A DNA stretch of 64,000 bases from Posidonia oceanica (taxonomy: Eukaryota > Streptophyta > Magnoliopsida > Alismatales > Posidoniaceae), in assembly GCA_037176725.1 (NCBI GenBank), contig JAZBRS010000050.1, positions 15,084,001 through 15,148,000 on the forward strand. The letters run 5' to 3'. This document shows positions 12,487 through 24,633 of this stretch, in pieces; within the stretch, counting starts at the first letter, position 1, and each line of letters starts with the position of its first letter. Under the pieces are notes generated by a model. The model did no database searches and was not told where the DNA came from. It saw nothing but the letters and a program-made list of their open reading frames with translations. Position numbers and translations under genes: made by a program.

Positions 12487-13626
12487 TGTTAGGATTTTAG
12501 GACTTCACTAGAGGGGGGTGAATAGTGAATTAAGGAATTATTGTAGATGTTAAGTAATTTTAATTATTTCAAGCAAATTGCAAGTAAATGAGTAGAAAAG
12601 AGGAGTTGAAACTTAAACAAAAAAACATGCAAGAAGGGGATGAGAGAAATTAAATTACACAAGTAATTTATAGTGGTTCAGCCTCCTCGGCTTAGTCCAC
12701 TTTTCGAGAATCCCTCGAGAGTTACCTTAAAATCGATCTTGTTCCGGGCCAAGATCTTGCTGTTACACGCTTGACGAACCCTCGCCAAGCTCCGCAAAAA
12801 CTGCGATTCCTCTTCTCACGACCGGAGAAGAACTCACACGATAAATTGAAGATTACAACTCTTTTGATTCTTTTCTATATCTCACAAAACTCTTTTGTCA
12901 AGGTGGAAAGAATGGGAATGAATCTCTCTTGCTTTGAGAATTTTCTAACAAAATAGGAGTAGAATGCTTGAAAAATAATGTGGCTTGCAGCTTTATCTAT
13001 GTCTCTTGTCTATGTGTTAATTGGGGGTCCTATTTATAAGAAAAGATGAGTAAAAATTTGTCTCTAACATCTCTTTCAACGTTCACAAACGACCAGTAAA
13101 ACGGTAAACCGGAGTTTTTTGATTTACCATTTTAGTTGAGATTGTTACAACGAATCGACCAAATCGGTATGCCGAATAAAGTTCGGTATGCCAAAAATCC
13201 CTGATCTGGGATACCGAAAATCATCGGTGTTCCGAATCAATAATCCGTTGTAAGCACATGATCTTCCAGATTTCGGTATACCGAAAATATTCGGTATGCC
13301 GAAATGCTTATTTTAACCCTATAAGGAATGTAATCAATGAATGATTTGTTTTGGGGCTATGGCTATTTTCCTAAGGTACTATGAAGATATTTGGGAGATT
13401 ATTACAAGTTCTTAGAATACACCATATTGCATTTACATGACTCTTTAATTACATAGAACTTGATCTCCAAGAATTGCCTTGATCTTCCACATCAATATCT
13501 TCTTTGCTAATTTCACCTTCTTCTTTTTCCAAAGTCCATGAGAACTCTTCTTTGACCTATTATGAAGGTTAACACACAAATATGTTTTGTTATCATCAAA
13601 ACCGAGATGAGGCAATTTTACCAACA
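12487..13626 (-). repeat. 3' LTR of the nested copia element
   Basis: A TATA box (TATAAATAGG on the minus strand, around 13031-13038) marks the promoter. The region 13100-13310 carries repeated near-palindromes such as TTCGGTATACCGAA and TTCGGTATGCCGAA. Compared with its partner LTR it keeps an extra 18-base segment containing one more TTCGGTATGCC word near 13175-13192 and lacks an 18-base segment near the far end, so equal lengths are a coincidence. Confidence 0.92.
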
Positions 13627-15106
13627 ATCTCCCCTTTTTTGATGATAACAAAAAACCACAAAAATATCAAAGCTATAGAAATGGCTCCTCCTTGGAATAT
13701 GCATAAAGATATGTCAACAAAATCTCAATGCTCCCCCTAATTATATGATAAGCTCAAAACATAGCTTTGGAAAACCTATCCCTATTCTTCTCTCCCTTTT
13801 TGTCATAAGCAAAAAGAATAGAAGGCATAAATCCAAAGAAATATAAGTAATACAAGCAAGAGCATTATCAAAAGGTAAATGATATTCAATAAGAATTATC
13901 AAAAACATCTTTATAAGGTAAATGATATTCAATAAGCATCCAAATCAACTTTTTATAAGATTTTCAATAAAAATCATCAAAATCATCTTCAAAAGGTAAC
14001 TGATATACAATAAGCTTTCAAATCAACTTTTATAAGATTTTCAATCAAAATCATCTTCAAAATGTAATTGATATACAATAATCATCCAAATAAGATTTTC
14101 AATAAAAATCATCAAAATTGTCTTTATTCAATTAAAATTAACTTCATATGATAAGTGATATGCATGAATATCAATTTCATATGGCAAAATTAATTTTGAT
14201 AAGATACCAAAAGTTAAATCTATACCAAATTGTTAGATCAATGAGCATCAAGATCAAAAGATATTCAATCATAAACATTATGATGAATAAATAATATTCA
14301 ATAAGTATCAAAATTAAGATAATCAAAAAATCATGGTAAGCTCCCCCTTACACCAATCATGGTAAAGAGATATTCAATATGCTCCCCTTATCGATAAGCA
14401 TGGGTAAAGAAAATTTTTCGTAAAGCTCCCCCTTTCAACAAGCATGTGTAAAAAAAAAAGTTCAGTGAAAAATCTACACACATTATAGCAAAAGATATAT
14501 CAATGAAAGCATAAGCACAAACTCAAAATTCAAGTAATTTCATTAAGAATTAAATAGTGTTGTAAATAACAAGATATTAACATCATCATGACAGAGAATC
14601 GCATTAATCCATAATTCAATCATGATAATAAGATAAAGCACTATAGCCCTTCATAAGATAAGATATGTCAATTAAGCACAATCACATAAGATTTCTTCAT
14701 TTGGTTAAATGATGTATATAATGATTCAAAATTTTTATTAAATGCGTAAAATACCAATAATCAGTATGATCATAAGCCATGGTTATTATTTCAAACATAA
14801 GATCAAAAATTTTCGATCAAGAAATCAAAATTTCAAATTGCCTGTCATTTCGGTAGACTGGATAAAAACGACAGACTGAATCAAGGGATTTCGGTCAACC
14901 GGTCCAAAAACGGTAGACCGAATCAGTCAAAAATTTTAAAATTGAGATAAAATTGAAGGAATAATACCAATTGTTGGCAATGTAAAATCATGAAAAATTA
15001 ATTGAGTGAAATTCAATCCAAATAATTTCATTAATCAATAAATTTAAAACAATTAAAAACATCATTTTTAATAGGATTTCCAATATTTGTTAATGATTAA
15101 CAGTCA
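13627..15106 (-). other. AT-rich non-coding internal region of the copia element
   Basis: It replaces the pol region. It contains many degenerate copies of a phrase built from ATCAAAATCATCTT, TAAGATTTTCAAT and AGCTCCCCCT, spaced roughly 50-110 bases apart, and no reading frame of note. TTTCGGTCAACCGG and GGTAGACCG words occur at 14845-14925. Confidence 0.6.
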
Positions 15107-15242
15107 CATGTTCCTTCTCCTTCTTGGAGAAATCAAGTACTTGGAATAAATAGAGATTTTGATACCCACTTTATTTTTGGTCCAAAAGGGTCAGTCTTAG
15201 GAATCATATTATTTCTCATTTTGGGAATCCATTTTCCTCTTT

Positions 15243-16588
15243 CTACTTTCTTAATGAAAATTCATATTTTTCATCTTTTTTAGCTCTTACAAATCCATTT
15301 TCATATGGAATAATATTTCTAGGCACATTTTTACTTCTATGTTTCCTTTCATCAAAAGTTTTCCTCTTATGTGTAAGCATACTAACATCATTAAGCAAAA
15401 TTTCACTTTTAAACTTTAATGATGCAAAGTCATTTTCTAAAACATCAATTCTACCTTTCATGATATTCAATTCATTTTTCAAGTTATCATTTTCTATTTC
15501 AAATGTTTTATTCTTATTTCTCAATTCGTCATTTTCATTTGAAATTAATTCCTTTTCAAGAGATATATCAATAAAGCTTTTATTCAAACTTTTATATTTA
15601 TTATTTAAAGATTTATATTTCAAATAAATCTCATTAAAAACATCAGGCAATTCATCCATAGAAAAATCTTCAATATTGTTTAAAGATAATACCTCACTAG
15701 TATTTGACATAAAACACAAGTTAGCAACCTCACCATCGGAAGATGAATCTTCATCAGAAGAGTCGCTATCATCCCAAGTAGCATGAAGAACTTTCTTTTT
15801 CTTGATTTTTCTCTTGTCCTTCTTTTGAATTCTTCCTTTCTTTAAGAATGTCTTGAACTTGTGAGTTATAAGAGCTAGATCTTCCTCAACCAAATCATCC
15901 GACTCGATCGAGGCATTAAAAGTAATACTCCTTTTCTTGCGAATATCTTCAAGTTCATTTTCCTTCATTTAGACTTCGTATGAAGTAAGATTTCCAATGA
16001 GATCTTCAAGGGAATATGTTGAAAGATCATTTGCTTCCTCGATTGCGGTGGTCTTCTTCTCCCAATCCGGAGTAAGAGATCTAAATATTTTCCTAACTAA
16101 ATCACTTGAAGAAAATCTTTTACCAAGAGATTGCAGATTGTTAGTAATTTCACTAAACCTTATAAACATATCACCAATAGTCTCATAAGGTTGCATTTTA
16201 AACATTTCTTATTTATGAACAAGCATATTAATTTTTGTTTCTTTTACTTGGCTTATTTCCTCATGAGTAATTTCTAAAACATGCTATGCTTCATGAGAAG
16301 TACTACAACTAGAAATTCAATTAAATTCATTTTAACTAATAACACAAAATAGAGTGTTTAATCTCTTAGCATCCAATGTAGTTAAATTTATTTCATCTTT
16401 ATTCCATTCATTATAACTCTTCTTACTAGGAGTATATCCATTTAAAACAATATTCCATAAATCAAGATTAATGGATTTGAAATAAATTTACATTCTACAC
16501 TTCCAAGAATTATAATTATTTCCATAAAAAATGGTGATCTATAAATACTTTGTCCCTCTACAATATTAGTGTTAAATGAAGAAGCCAT
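15243..16588 (-). pseudogene. Copia gag (UBN2-like) pseudogene
   Basis: Starts at ATG 16588 (MASSFNTNIVEG) about 40 bases after the primer-binding site. It keeps the gag hallmarks SWKCRM, DLWNIVLNGY, LTTLDAKRLN, EITHEEISQVKETK, then intact frames for MQPYETIGDMFIRFSEITNN, RSLTPDWEKKTTAIEEANDL, an acidic-serine tract (DDSDSSDEDSSSDGEV) and a long coiled-coil (about 15750-15350). Several in-frame stops lie in the first 380 bases (16206-16588) and one TAG at about 15969 splits core from tail. The remnant of the usual WVPK-type linker to protease follows at 15120-15240, then coding sequence ends. Product would be capsid/nucleocapsid; not expressible as one protein now. Confidence 0.8.
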
Positions 16589-16627
16589 ATCTAGAAGATG
16601 GTTAAATCTTATAACTAGATAAATAAG

Positions 16628-16640
16628 GCTCTGATACCAA
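16628..16640 (-). other. Primer-binding site for initiator tRNA-Met
   Basis: TGGTATCAGAGCC on the minus strand, one base inside the 5' LTR, is complementary to the 3' end of plant initiator tRNA-Met, the standard primer for copia elements. Confidence 0.9.
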
Positions 16641-16641
16641 C

Positions 16642-17781
16642 TGTTAGGATTTTAAGACTTCACTAAATGAGGCTGAATAGTGAATTAAGGAATTATTGCA
16701 GATTTTAAGTAATTTTAATTATTTCAAACAAATTGCAAGTAAATGAGTAGAAAAGAGGAGTTGAAACTTAAACAAAAAAAACATGCAAGAAGGGGATGAG
16801 AGAAATTAAATTACACAAGTAATTATAGTGGTTTAGCCTCCTCGGTTTAGTCCACTCTTCGAGAATCCCTCGAGAGTTACCTTAAAACTGATCTTGTTCT
16901 GGGCCAAGATCCTGCCGTTACACGCTTGACGAACCCTCGCCAAGCTCCGCAAAAACCGCAGTTCCTCTTCTCACGATCAGAGAAGAACTCACACGACAAA
17001 TTGAAGATTACAACTCTTTTGACTCTTTTCTATATCTCACAAAACTCTTTTGGCAAGGTGGAAAGAATGGGAATGAATCTCTCTTGCTTTGAGAATTTTC
17101 TAACAAAATAGGAGTAGAATGCTTGGAAAATAATGTGGCTTGAAGCTCTATCTATGTCTCTTGTCTATGTGTTAATTGGGGGTCCTATTTATAAGAAAAG
17201 ATGGGTAAAAGTTTGTCTCTAACAACTCTTTCAACATTCACAAACGACCAGTAAAACGGTAGACCGGAGTTTCTCGGTTTGCCATTTTAGCTGAGATTGT
17301 TACAACGAATCGACCAAATCAGTATGCTGAAAATCCCTGATCCGAGATACCGAAAACCATCAGTGTTTCGAATCAATAATCCATTGTAAGCACATGATCT
17401 TCCAGATTTCGGTATACCGAAAATATTCGATATGCCGAAATGCCTGTTTTAACCCTATAAAGAATGTAATCAATGAATAGTTTGTTTTGGGACTATGACT
17501 ATTTTTCTAAGACACTATAGGAGTATTTGGGAGATTATTACAAGTTCCTAGAATACACTATATTACATTTACATGACTCTTTAATTATATAGAACTTGGT
17601 CTCCGATCTTCAATATATATGACTTGAATTGCCTTGATCTTCCACATCAATATATTCTTTGCCAATTCCACCTTCTTCTTTTTCCAAAGTCAATGAGAAC
17701 TTTTCTTTGACCTATTAAGAAGGTTAGCATACAAATATGTTTTGTTATCGTCAAAACCGAGATGAGGCAATTTTGTCAACA
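16642..17781 (-). repeat. 5' LTR of the nested copia element
   Basis: Same boundaries, TATA box (around 17186-17193) and TTCGG...CCGAA words as the partner LTR, with scattered substitutions. It borders the CTCTG target duplication at 17782. Confidence 0.92.
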
Positions 17782-19235
17782 CTCTGGAGCAATGTCTTCA
17801 TCCACAAAAGATTCCTCGAGTACTTCATCCACCAGTCGTTGTTCAATTATGAAGTTGTAGAGAGCCACGCATGCAATAACAATCTTCACTTGTTTTTTTA
17901 TAACTATATGGCGGCATGAAGTTCAGAATGTTCCAACGCTTCTTCAAAACACCAAAGGACCACTCAATAACATTCCTCAAGGAGGAGTGCATTTGATTAA
18001 AGTGCTCCTCCTTCCCACGCGGTCGAGATGTTTGGAATTGTGCGACATAGTACTGTGTTGTACAATATGGTGCCAAATAGCCTTTTCTGTTCAGATACTC
18101 GGCATCAACAAGGTAGTACTTATCTGTAAATTTTAACAATTTCATTGTAAGTATTTTTGTATTACATATAAGAATTGCAAAATATTATTAGAAATTATTT
18201 CAATCAATGAACTTTCTAACCTCCTGGAAGATATGGAAACTTGTGGCTGGGATCTGCAACTGCATGATTCAGAACCTTGCATTCGTGTGTTGTTCCCTTC
18301 CAACCAGTAGAAACAAATGTGAACCTCATGTTGAAGTCACAAATGCCTAACACATTTTGTGTAGTGTGCTTCGGGTCTCTTCCACACCTATAAGCCATTT
18401 GATCCTTCTTGGGCACAGCACACATAATATGTGTACCGTCTAGTGTTCCAACTGCATTCTTGAAGAATAGGTAGTACTTTCCATTGGCATATTCTATGAT
18501 GTGCCTTCGAATGGAAGTAAGACTTTCTTTAGGGCATATAATATCAGGAGCCCATTCAACAACTGCCCTCAGAACTCTATAAAAGTACTTACTTATAGTC
18601 TCACCAAAGTGTTGTAAGCTTTGTTGCACCATCCTATTTTTATGGCTATGACCAAGAGTTTGGAGAAAAATCCTTACTTGTTCCTCTACAGAAACCCACC
18701 GACTATCCACAAGCAAAACCCTCTCACGAAATATGGCACACAGATTGACAAATGCAGTAGGAAGCATCCTACAACTGTCAAATGTAACCCTCCAATGACC
18801 CGTCATCATGTTTCTTACAACCCCTTCACCCGTAAACCCTGCATTATGGACAATGTTTCTAGGTGGATAACTGATCTCGTACAATTCCACCATATCATGG
18901 AATGTGTCTATTATGATCTCATCTATGATACGACGGTTAATATTTGGCTTTAGTCGAACACTTCGATTGCAACTAGCCATCGAGAGAGATTATAACGACA
19001 CAATGCAACCCCAACTGCAATACATAAAAAATGTATTACATAAGTCTCAAAGGAAGAACAACAAGAACAAACACAAAATAACTTGAGGTACACATGTAAA
19101 CTACTGTAAATTAAAAAAGGGAGCCCACTTATGTAATTATTATAAATTAAAACAAACAGGGAGCAAGCACAATGGAGACAATCCGAGGTAGGAAGTAGGT
19201 TAGTTTAACAATTTTGGGCAACAATTGTTATAGTG

Positions 19236-19327
19236 GCTGGTGCAACAATTTTGGGCAACATCATGGTTGGTGAAGGTGCTATGATTGCTGCTGGCTCACT
19301 TGTGTTAAAGGATATTCCTTCTCATAG
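19236..19327 (+). pseudogene. Serine acetyltransferase exon fragment
   Basis: One frame encodes AGATILGNIMVGEGAMIAAG followed by SLVLKDIPSH. This is the left-handed beta-helix hexapeptide region near the C-terminus of plant serine acetyltransferase (the enzyme making O-acetylserine for cysteine synthesis). The fragment stops at CATAG|GTAGGAG, which looks like the original splice donor, so genomic DNA rather than a processed copy was captured. No other exon is visible on either side. It lies just upstream of the PIF/Harbinger transposase, and a Pack-type or Helitron capture is possible but unproven. Confidence 0.65.
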
Positions 19328-19547
19328 GTAGGAGTAGGTTAGTTTACACTGCTTGCTGCTAATTTTTAGTTTAACTCCAAGAGGCATGCATCATTATGAC
19401 TTGAAGAATAGAATTGTTGACACTGCTTAACAAATGGGTAGATCCTACGATATTTATTACTGGCAGGTTGTATATCTTGGTTGAGCTAGATTAGGAGACT
19501 GCTCATTTAACAATCTACTGTTGTACTTGCCTGTCATGCCATGGCAT

Positions 19548-19631
19548 CTTATTGATGATAGACATTAATAAGAACTTCTAAAAAAATAGCTTATTGATGA
19601 TAGACATTAATAAGAACTTCTAAAAAAATAG
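19548..19631. repeat. Perfect 42-bp tandem duplication
   Basis: CTTATTGATGATAGACATTA... occurs twice back to back (19548-19589 and 19590-19631) without any difference, which indicates a recent local duplication. Confidence 0.9.
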
Positions 19632-19732
19632 CTTTGGCTGTTCTGAACATAGGTTGTGCTGTATCAATTATGTTGGAAGATTGCCACTGAAGGGATGCTG
19701 AGGCTTCAGTAATCCTTTTGGGACTTCCTAGT

Positions 19733-21808
19733 TGTAACATCCAGGTGCTGTCAGTTTAGATTTGGGAAATTATTTCCTGAGTTTGTATTGGATTTTGATT
19801 GCTAGTTAATGCAATTATGTTCTTTAAGCAATCTTAGTAGTTTTGTGTTTATGGTTTCCTTGTTTCCCCGCGTTGTGTAGTATTTTAGCATTGTGGGGCC
19901 CATGTGTGTTTGTGTGTGTTGGTCCAAGGTGGGAAACGGGCAAGCAAGAACAGTGAGCACAGTGAACGCCGCCCTCTCTCGTGCGCACCATGTTGTGCCA
20001 TTCCCTGCCACCGCCGCATTTGTGATCTCCGATGATCCGTTGGCAGGAGGCGGCCGATAAAGGTGTGGCTTGGGTGCCGGCCAAAGTAAGGGAGGAGGCG
20101 AGCCGAGGGAGAAGAGATCATGTGCTCGAGGAAGAGGAAGTGAGGACTGTGCGCGAGAGGAGAGGAGCTGCGGTCGGCTGAAGGAAGACAAGAAGAAGGA
20201 TTTGCTTGCGACTGCATGTACGTGCTCCACCTCGTCGTTTTCTACCAATCTTGCTTTCAAATCATGAGATATGCTAGATGATGCTGTGTAGGAGAGCTTA
20301 TAGAATTTTATGGGAACATTTGAGGTGTTTTTGGTGATTTATGGCGAATATGGCTTTTGTGCGTTCTTTGAGTTCTTCGTCTTTGGAATTTGATATCTCG
20401 AGCTATAGTGAATGGAATGTTGTGATTTTTGTGCTCAATCGTAGAGTGCTTCCATGGCTTTGCTTTGCATGTTTTTGTAGATTTTGTGGTTCTGTGTGGT
20501 GGGACCAGTTGAGGCTCTCATTTTGGACGATTTTGGATCGCCTTGTTTCAATTTTCAAGAGTCGTCTGGTTCGGCATGCTGATTTGTTTCGGTATGCCGA
20601 TTTTGCCCAAATTTCGGTATACTGGATCGTTTCGGCATGCCGATCGTGCTCCTGGATGTGAGCTCAGGCCCAGGTTCCGTTGACCGACCCATTCCGGTAG
20701 ACCGTGACAGCAAGCTGTTCGGTCAACCCAGGAAGTTCCAGTCTGTCGAACCAGAGCCTAGGAGTGGACTCACATCCTGGTTCGACCAACCGAACGATTT
20801 CGGTGTGCCGAACCAGACCCAAAACCTGTTATCTTGTGGTTTCTTAGTTGATTCTTGGATTATGATGATGTATTGGTTTTATGGAGATTGTGGCAATATA
20901 AATGATTTGCAAATAATAAGGAATGTTTTCGAAATGATTTCGAAAAGAACTTGGAAAAGAAATACATGGTTTGCAAAGGTTTTGAAAGGATTTCTGTGGT
21001 TTTTGAGGACCGAGAGCTTCTAACTGACGGACTAGGAACGACTGATACCTCTAGATGGTTGAAAGTCAATTGCCTAGGGTGAGGTCTGTGGTACAGTTGG
21101 ATCCGGTGAAACAGACGGATTACCCTCTATGCCTGTGCTAGCTAGGGCTGGGGTTAGAGTCCCTAGACGCTCGGGCACCAAAGGAGCGTCAGAGAACGCA
21201 ACCCCGTGTACTGAGAAATATGATAAATTTAAGCTTATTGGCCGGGGCGGTGGTCATCTCCCACACGGGGTAGTGCACCGCGGCAGTGCAGTAGGGACCG
21301 GAGTTCGAGTCCCCGGCGACTGCTTGTGACCAGGTCGGTCACCTGTGGCCAGGGTGGCACGACGAGGTTTTGTTCGCTCTGTGTGTGGTTTTTCCTGAAA
21401 TGGTTTCAGACGTGGATTTAAATGCATAAAATGTTTTATATGAGCATGTGAATGCCAAGAAAATTGATTTGTTCTGAAATGGCATGGTTTGCAGTGGATT
21501 ATTCAGTTTTGGTTTTAATCATCGTAAATCTTGAGTTTTTATGTGTTTTTCTCCGTGTTTTTTGTGGGTGCATATTGGGTGACTTTGATATCACTCACGC
21601 ATTTTTTGTTTGGTTTTCAGGTGCAGATTAGGAGTGCAGTCCAGTTCCGGTGCCTTATAGGAGCCACGTAGCCGCACAATAAGGTTTCTAGGTAGTGTAG
21701 TTTGTAAAATTTTATTTTTAATGTTAATCATAGCTTAGTTTTCTTGAATTGATTATTATTTAATTTGGGTAGTACTGATGCTGATATGTGACACGTTGGA
21801 GTGTTACA
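19733..21808 (+). mobile_element. Solo LTR of a chromovirus-type Ty3-gypsy element, 2076 bp
   Basis: Begins TGTAACATCCAGG and ends GGAGTGTTACA, and is flanked by the perfect 5-bp duplication CTAGT (19728-19732 and 21809-21813). TGTAAC...GTTACA ends and the internal phrase TTTTCAGGTGCAGATTAGGAG (about 21617-21637) are typical of Tekay/Del-like LTRs in plants. A GGTTAGAGTCCCTAG and GAGTTCGAGTCCCC pair at 21150-21310 is part of the LTR and not a tRNA. The stretch 20570-20815 carries a dense run of TTCGGTATGCCGA, TTCGGCATGCCGA and GGTAGACCG words. No internal region or second LTR remains. Confidence 0.85.
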
Positions 21809-22248
21809 CTAGTAGTCATTCGTGGTTATATTATTAGCACATCAGATATATGCCAATAGCACTTACTGCTAGTGGAAGGGATAAAATATTTCCCATTTTA
21901 GGAAGCTCTAGAGTGTGCTACTTCTTTCACAAAAAAATTGAGAAGCCAAAAGATTCCAGCAAAAGACATACCCACAAATAGATATATTAGAACACAAATG
22001 TATGTGTCTGAAGTTAGAGCCCTGTTTCGTGCAAAAGGCTTGAGTTTTTTCTTAGATGTTCTGGACACAATCACAACAACTTATAATTATTGTAAAATAC
22101 CGGCAAACTACTAGAAACTTATCAACATAACAATCATGAAGAAATCTCAAACGAAGCAAATCAAAGAACAGATCTACTCAAACCAACACAAAAAAGAAAT
22201 TGCATAAGTGATCGAAAACTGCATACCTGAGCACAGGAGCGACGAGGA

Positions 22249-22506
22249 GCAAGGAACGGCGACTGCAATCTGATTGTCGACCCCAACAACAAGGAGCGGT
22301 GCATTTGATCTACTAGATTTGATCGTCCTACGCAAGGAACAACGACTGCACTCCGATCCTCGACCCCAACAGCAAGGAGTAGTGCCTTTAATCTATAGAT
22401 CTACTGGATTTGGTCGTCCTACGCAAGGAACGGCGACTGCACTCCGGTCCTCGACCTCAACAGCGGGCGGCGTCTTGTAGATCTACTGGATCCAGTCGTC
22501 CTACGC
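22249..22506. repeat. Three-copy tandem repeat, 82-91 bp units
   Basis: Units start CAAGGAACGGCGACTGCA at 22249, 22334 and 22425 and end GTCGTCCTACG. They are GC-rich in an AT-rich setting. No product is recognised; the flanking GC-rich patch 22630-22880 also has no identifiable coding content. Confidence 0.85.
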
Positions 22507-24633
22507 AACCTCTCCTCCTTCGCCAGCATTTACAACACCCTACCCACTCGATATGATGTTATTTCTGTAAATAAACTATGGTTATATTAGTATTATATGT
22601 AAACGTTAGGGACATCAACGAGATTTCATACTGTGAATCAGTGAGCTCTTCGCAAGAACTGCCCCCACCCGCTCCTCTTTTACAACATTGGCTATAGTGT
22701 TGGGAGCGAAGCTCCTCTTCAGCAGCGCTCTCCGTGCTTGGCTGTTTGTTTGACGAATCGCTCCGATGTTGGGAGCTGCAGGGGAAGGAGCGTCCGGAGT
22801 CGCCTGCCAAATGCTACCATGGTCCACTAGCCACCATCATTACCACTACTACCACCAAAGTTTGTGTCCCTCTTCCTACCCAATTGACGGCAAGTGACGC
22901 TCTCACTATAGTCACATAGAAGTATGATGGGTTAAAGTTAATGAGGCTAGCTAGGATGATAATTTGACTATCTTGGTTTGGATTTAACCAAATATTGGTT
23001 AACATTTGTTGACGACATGCGACAGTTTGTCACTTCAGGGGCACAGAAGTAAGAATCTTGAACTCATGGAGGGCATGGAGAGAAATATAAGAAGTAAAGT
23101 GGTATTAGGAGTATTGTGAAACTTATCACGGTTATAGAGATAGAAACGCTATATATTTTTATGTAGAGTGGGGAAGGGGCACAATGATTTTGTCTTTCCA
23201 ATAACATGTAATCTCATTCATATATTGACAATCATGTATAATTTATCAATCTGGTATGATACCATCAAAAGAAGAGATTATACAAAAAAATGATATTATT
23301 TGTATACAATTATTTTTTCCAAGTAGGGTTGAAAAGGATCCTCTCCTGTTACCGAGAAATGGAATGGTGATAAATGCTTTATTTTATATATCTTCATTTG
23401 ATGTTAAATTATATGGTAATATAGGAATTAAGTATTGAAAGTGCAATTTTCACATCTCAACAAGTCAACAACAAATAACACCATGAATACCTTAAAATTT
23501 TCATGATTAAAAATAAACATGGCCTAGGAATAGGACGATGAAGGTTTGACTTTGGTCTCCTTTTACTAAAAAAAAAATTGTATTTAAGATGTTTCGCAAA
23601 TACTCCTAAGATATTTAGCCAAAAATTTATAAACTAAATATAATGGCAGTTTAAAAATTCAATCTAATAATTATGATAAAAATGAAGTTATTCATATAAA
23701 AATGTATATCAAATATTATCATCGTTTTGAAGTATGTCTTCCTAACCAAAATAAACAAGACATTGATAAACTAATCAAATCCATTTCAATAGCGACGACA
23801 TCATTGTCAAACTGCATTAGGTGCATATGCAAATCACGCACTTGGAAAAATTACATTAGTGATGGAGGATCTTCTTTATTTCCAAAACAGTCAGCCATTA
23901 AATAAGACCTCTCCAAATTAATGACTTTTTAACTGTTCATATGAATTTAAACGGTGCATATGGGAGGAAATTGAACCACTCCGATTCTTTAGCAATTGGA
24001 GAGGATCCCGATCCAATGGGAAGAATGTATTATATATTCATAAAATATGATATGATTTTCTAGCAATAAGATAAATGTAATATTAAGGAGTGAGGAGTCG
24101 GTGGCTCGGTGCCACTATATGTTTAAGTAATAAAATCCAATACAAATCGTAGCAGCAGCAAACATACCAGTAAATTGTAACAAAATTTTCATTAAATCAA
24201 AACTGTGGCCCTCCAGCAGACACACATGCTTTCTTCCTCGGGACGAGTAGTTAGTTATCAAGGTTTTGTTGATATCCGAAGATAAGACTTTAGTTTGGAG
24301 GAAGACTTGGACAACCTCGACGACGACGGTGTCCCTGGCAACCTCCTAGCTTTCTTTATAGAATCATGTATTATTGAGCACCGTCTGAACAACGCATTCC
24401 GGAAACCACACCTCATATTTTAGAGATTTCGGGTAGTTGTGTGCTATTCTCTACCTCAGACAATGGCTGATGAGTAAGAACCTATATATTATTTATTCCT
24501 CGAGAAGTAAAACTGCTGGATGAGAAGTGGAGAGTAGAATGCGAAAGAAGTAAATGAACATTGATCTAATACCACGCTCACTAGACATCCGTTGTCCATT
24601 GACCAGAAGAGGACTCCTCCACCTTATGAAAGT
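22507..24633. other. Gene-free AT-rich stretch
   Basis: I find no gene, RNA or element boundary that can be supported. Short open frames here have no family resemblance and sit in composition-neutral AT-rich DNA. Confidence 0.4.

Larger units (their letters stand above)
12487..17781 (-). mobile_element. Non-autonomous Ty1-copia element (gag only), 5295 bp, nested in the PIF transposase
   Basis: Two LTRs of 1140 bp each (12487-13626 and 16642-17781) begin TGTTAGGAT and end CA on the plus strand. The insertion is flanked by a perfect 5-bp duplication CTCTG (12482-12486 and 17782-17786). The element runs on the minus strand: the primer-binding site (TGGTATCAGAGCC, 16640-16628) follows the right LTR and the polypurine tract (CAAAAAAGGGGAGAT, about 13641-13627) precedes the left one. 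Between them are a gag pseudogene and 1.6 kb of AT-rich non-coding repeats. No protease, integrase or reverse transcriptase is present, so the element must have moved with proteins from elsewhere. The gag type (zinc-free basic/acidic tail, UBN2-like core) suggests a SIRE/Tork relative. Confidence 0.93.
12371..18980 (-). pseudogene. PIF/Harbinger DDE transposase, frameshifted and split by an LTR element
   Basis: Cut-and-paste transposase of the PIF/Harbinger superfamily. Exon 1 is 18980-18221 (MASCNRSVRLKPNINRRIID...). The intron is 18220-18124 with GT-AG ends. Exon 2 starts at 18123 and restores LPG-DKYYLVDAEY across the junction. All three catalytic residues remain: Asp181 in DGTHI, Asp in LVDAEYLNRKGYLAPY, and Glu in RNVIEWSFGVLKKRW. 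A one-base expansion of an A run (T run on the plus strand at about 17893-17899) shifts the frame before the final helices. A 5.3-kb retroelement (12487-17781) interrupts the last exon at CCAGAG. The true C-terminus, ending MSDYRNAICDLIADARGLV and TAA at 12373-12371, lies on its far side. Terminal repeats of the element were not found. Confidence 0.88.

Noticed and set aside
18621..18953. Open frame on the plus strand across the PIF transposase
   Set aside because: Antisense shadow; the minus-strand frame carries the DDE transposase motifs.
21129..21329. tRNA-like GAGTTCGAGTCCCC (B-box) sequence
   Set aside because: No cloverleaf can be drawn around it and it lies in a chromovirus-type LTR where this phrase is a normal constituent.
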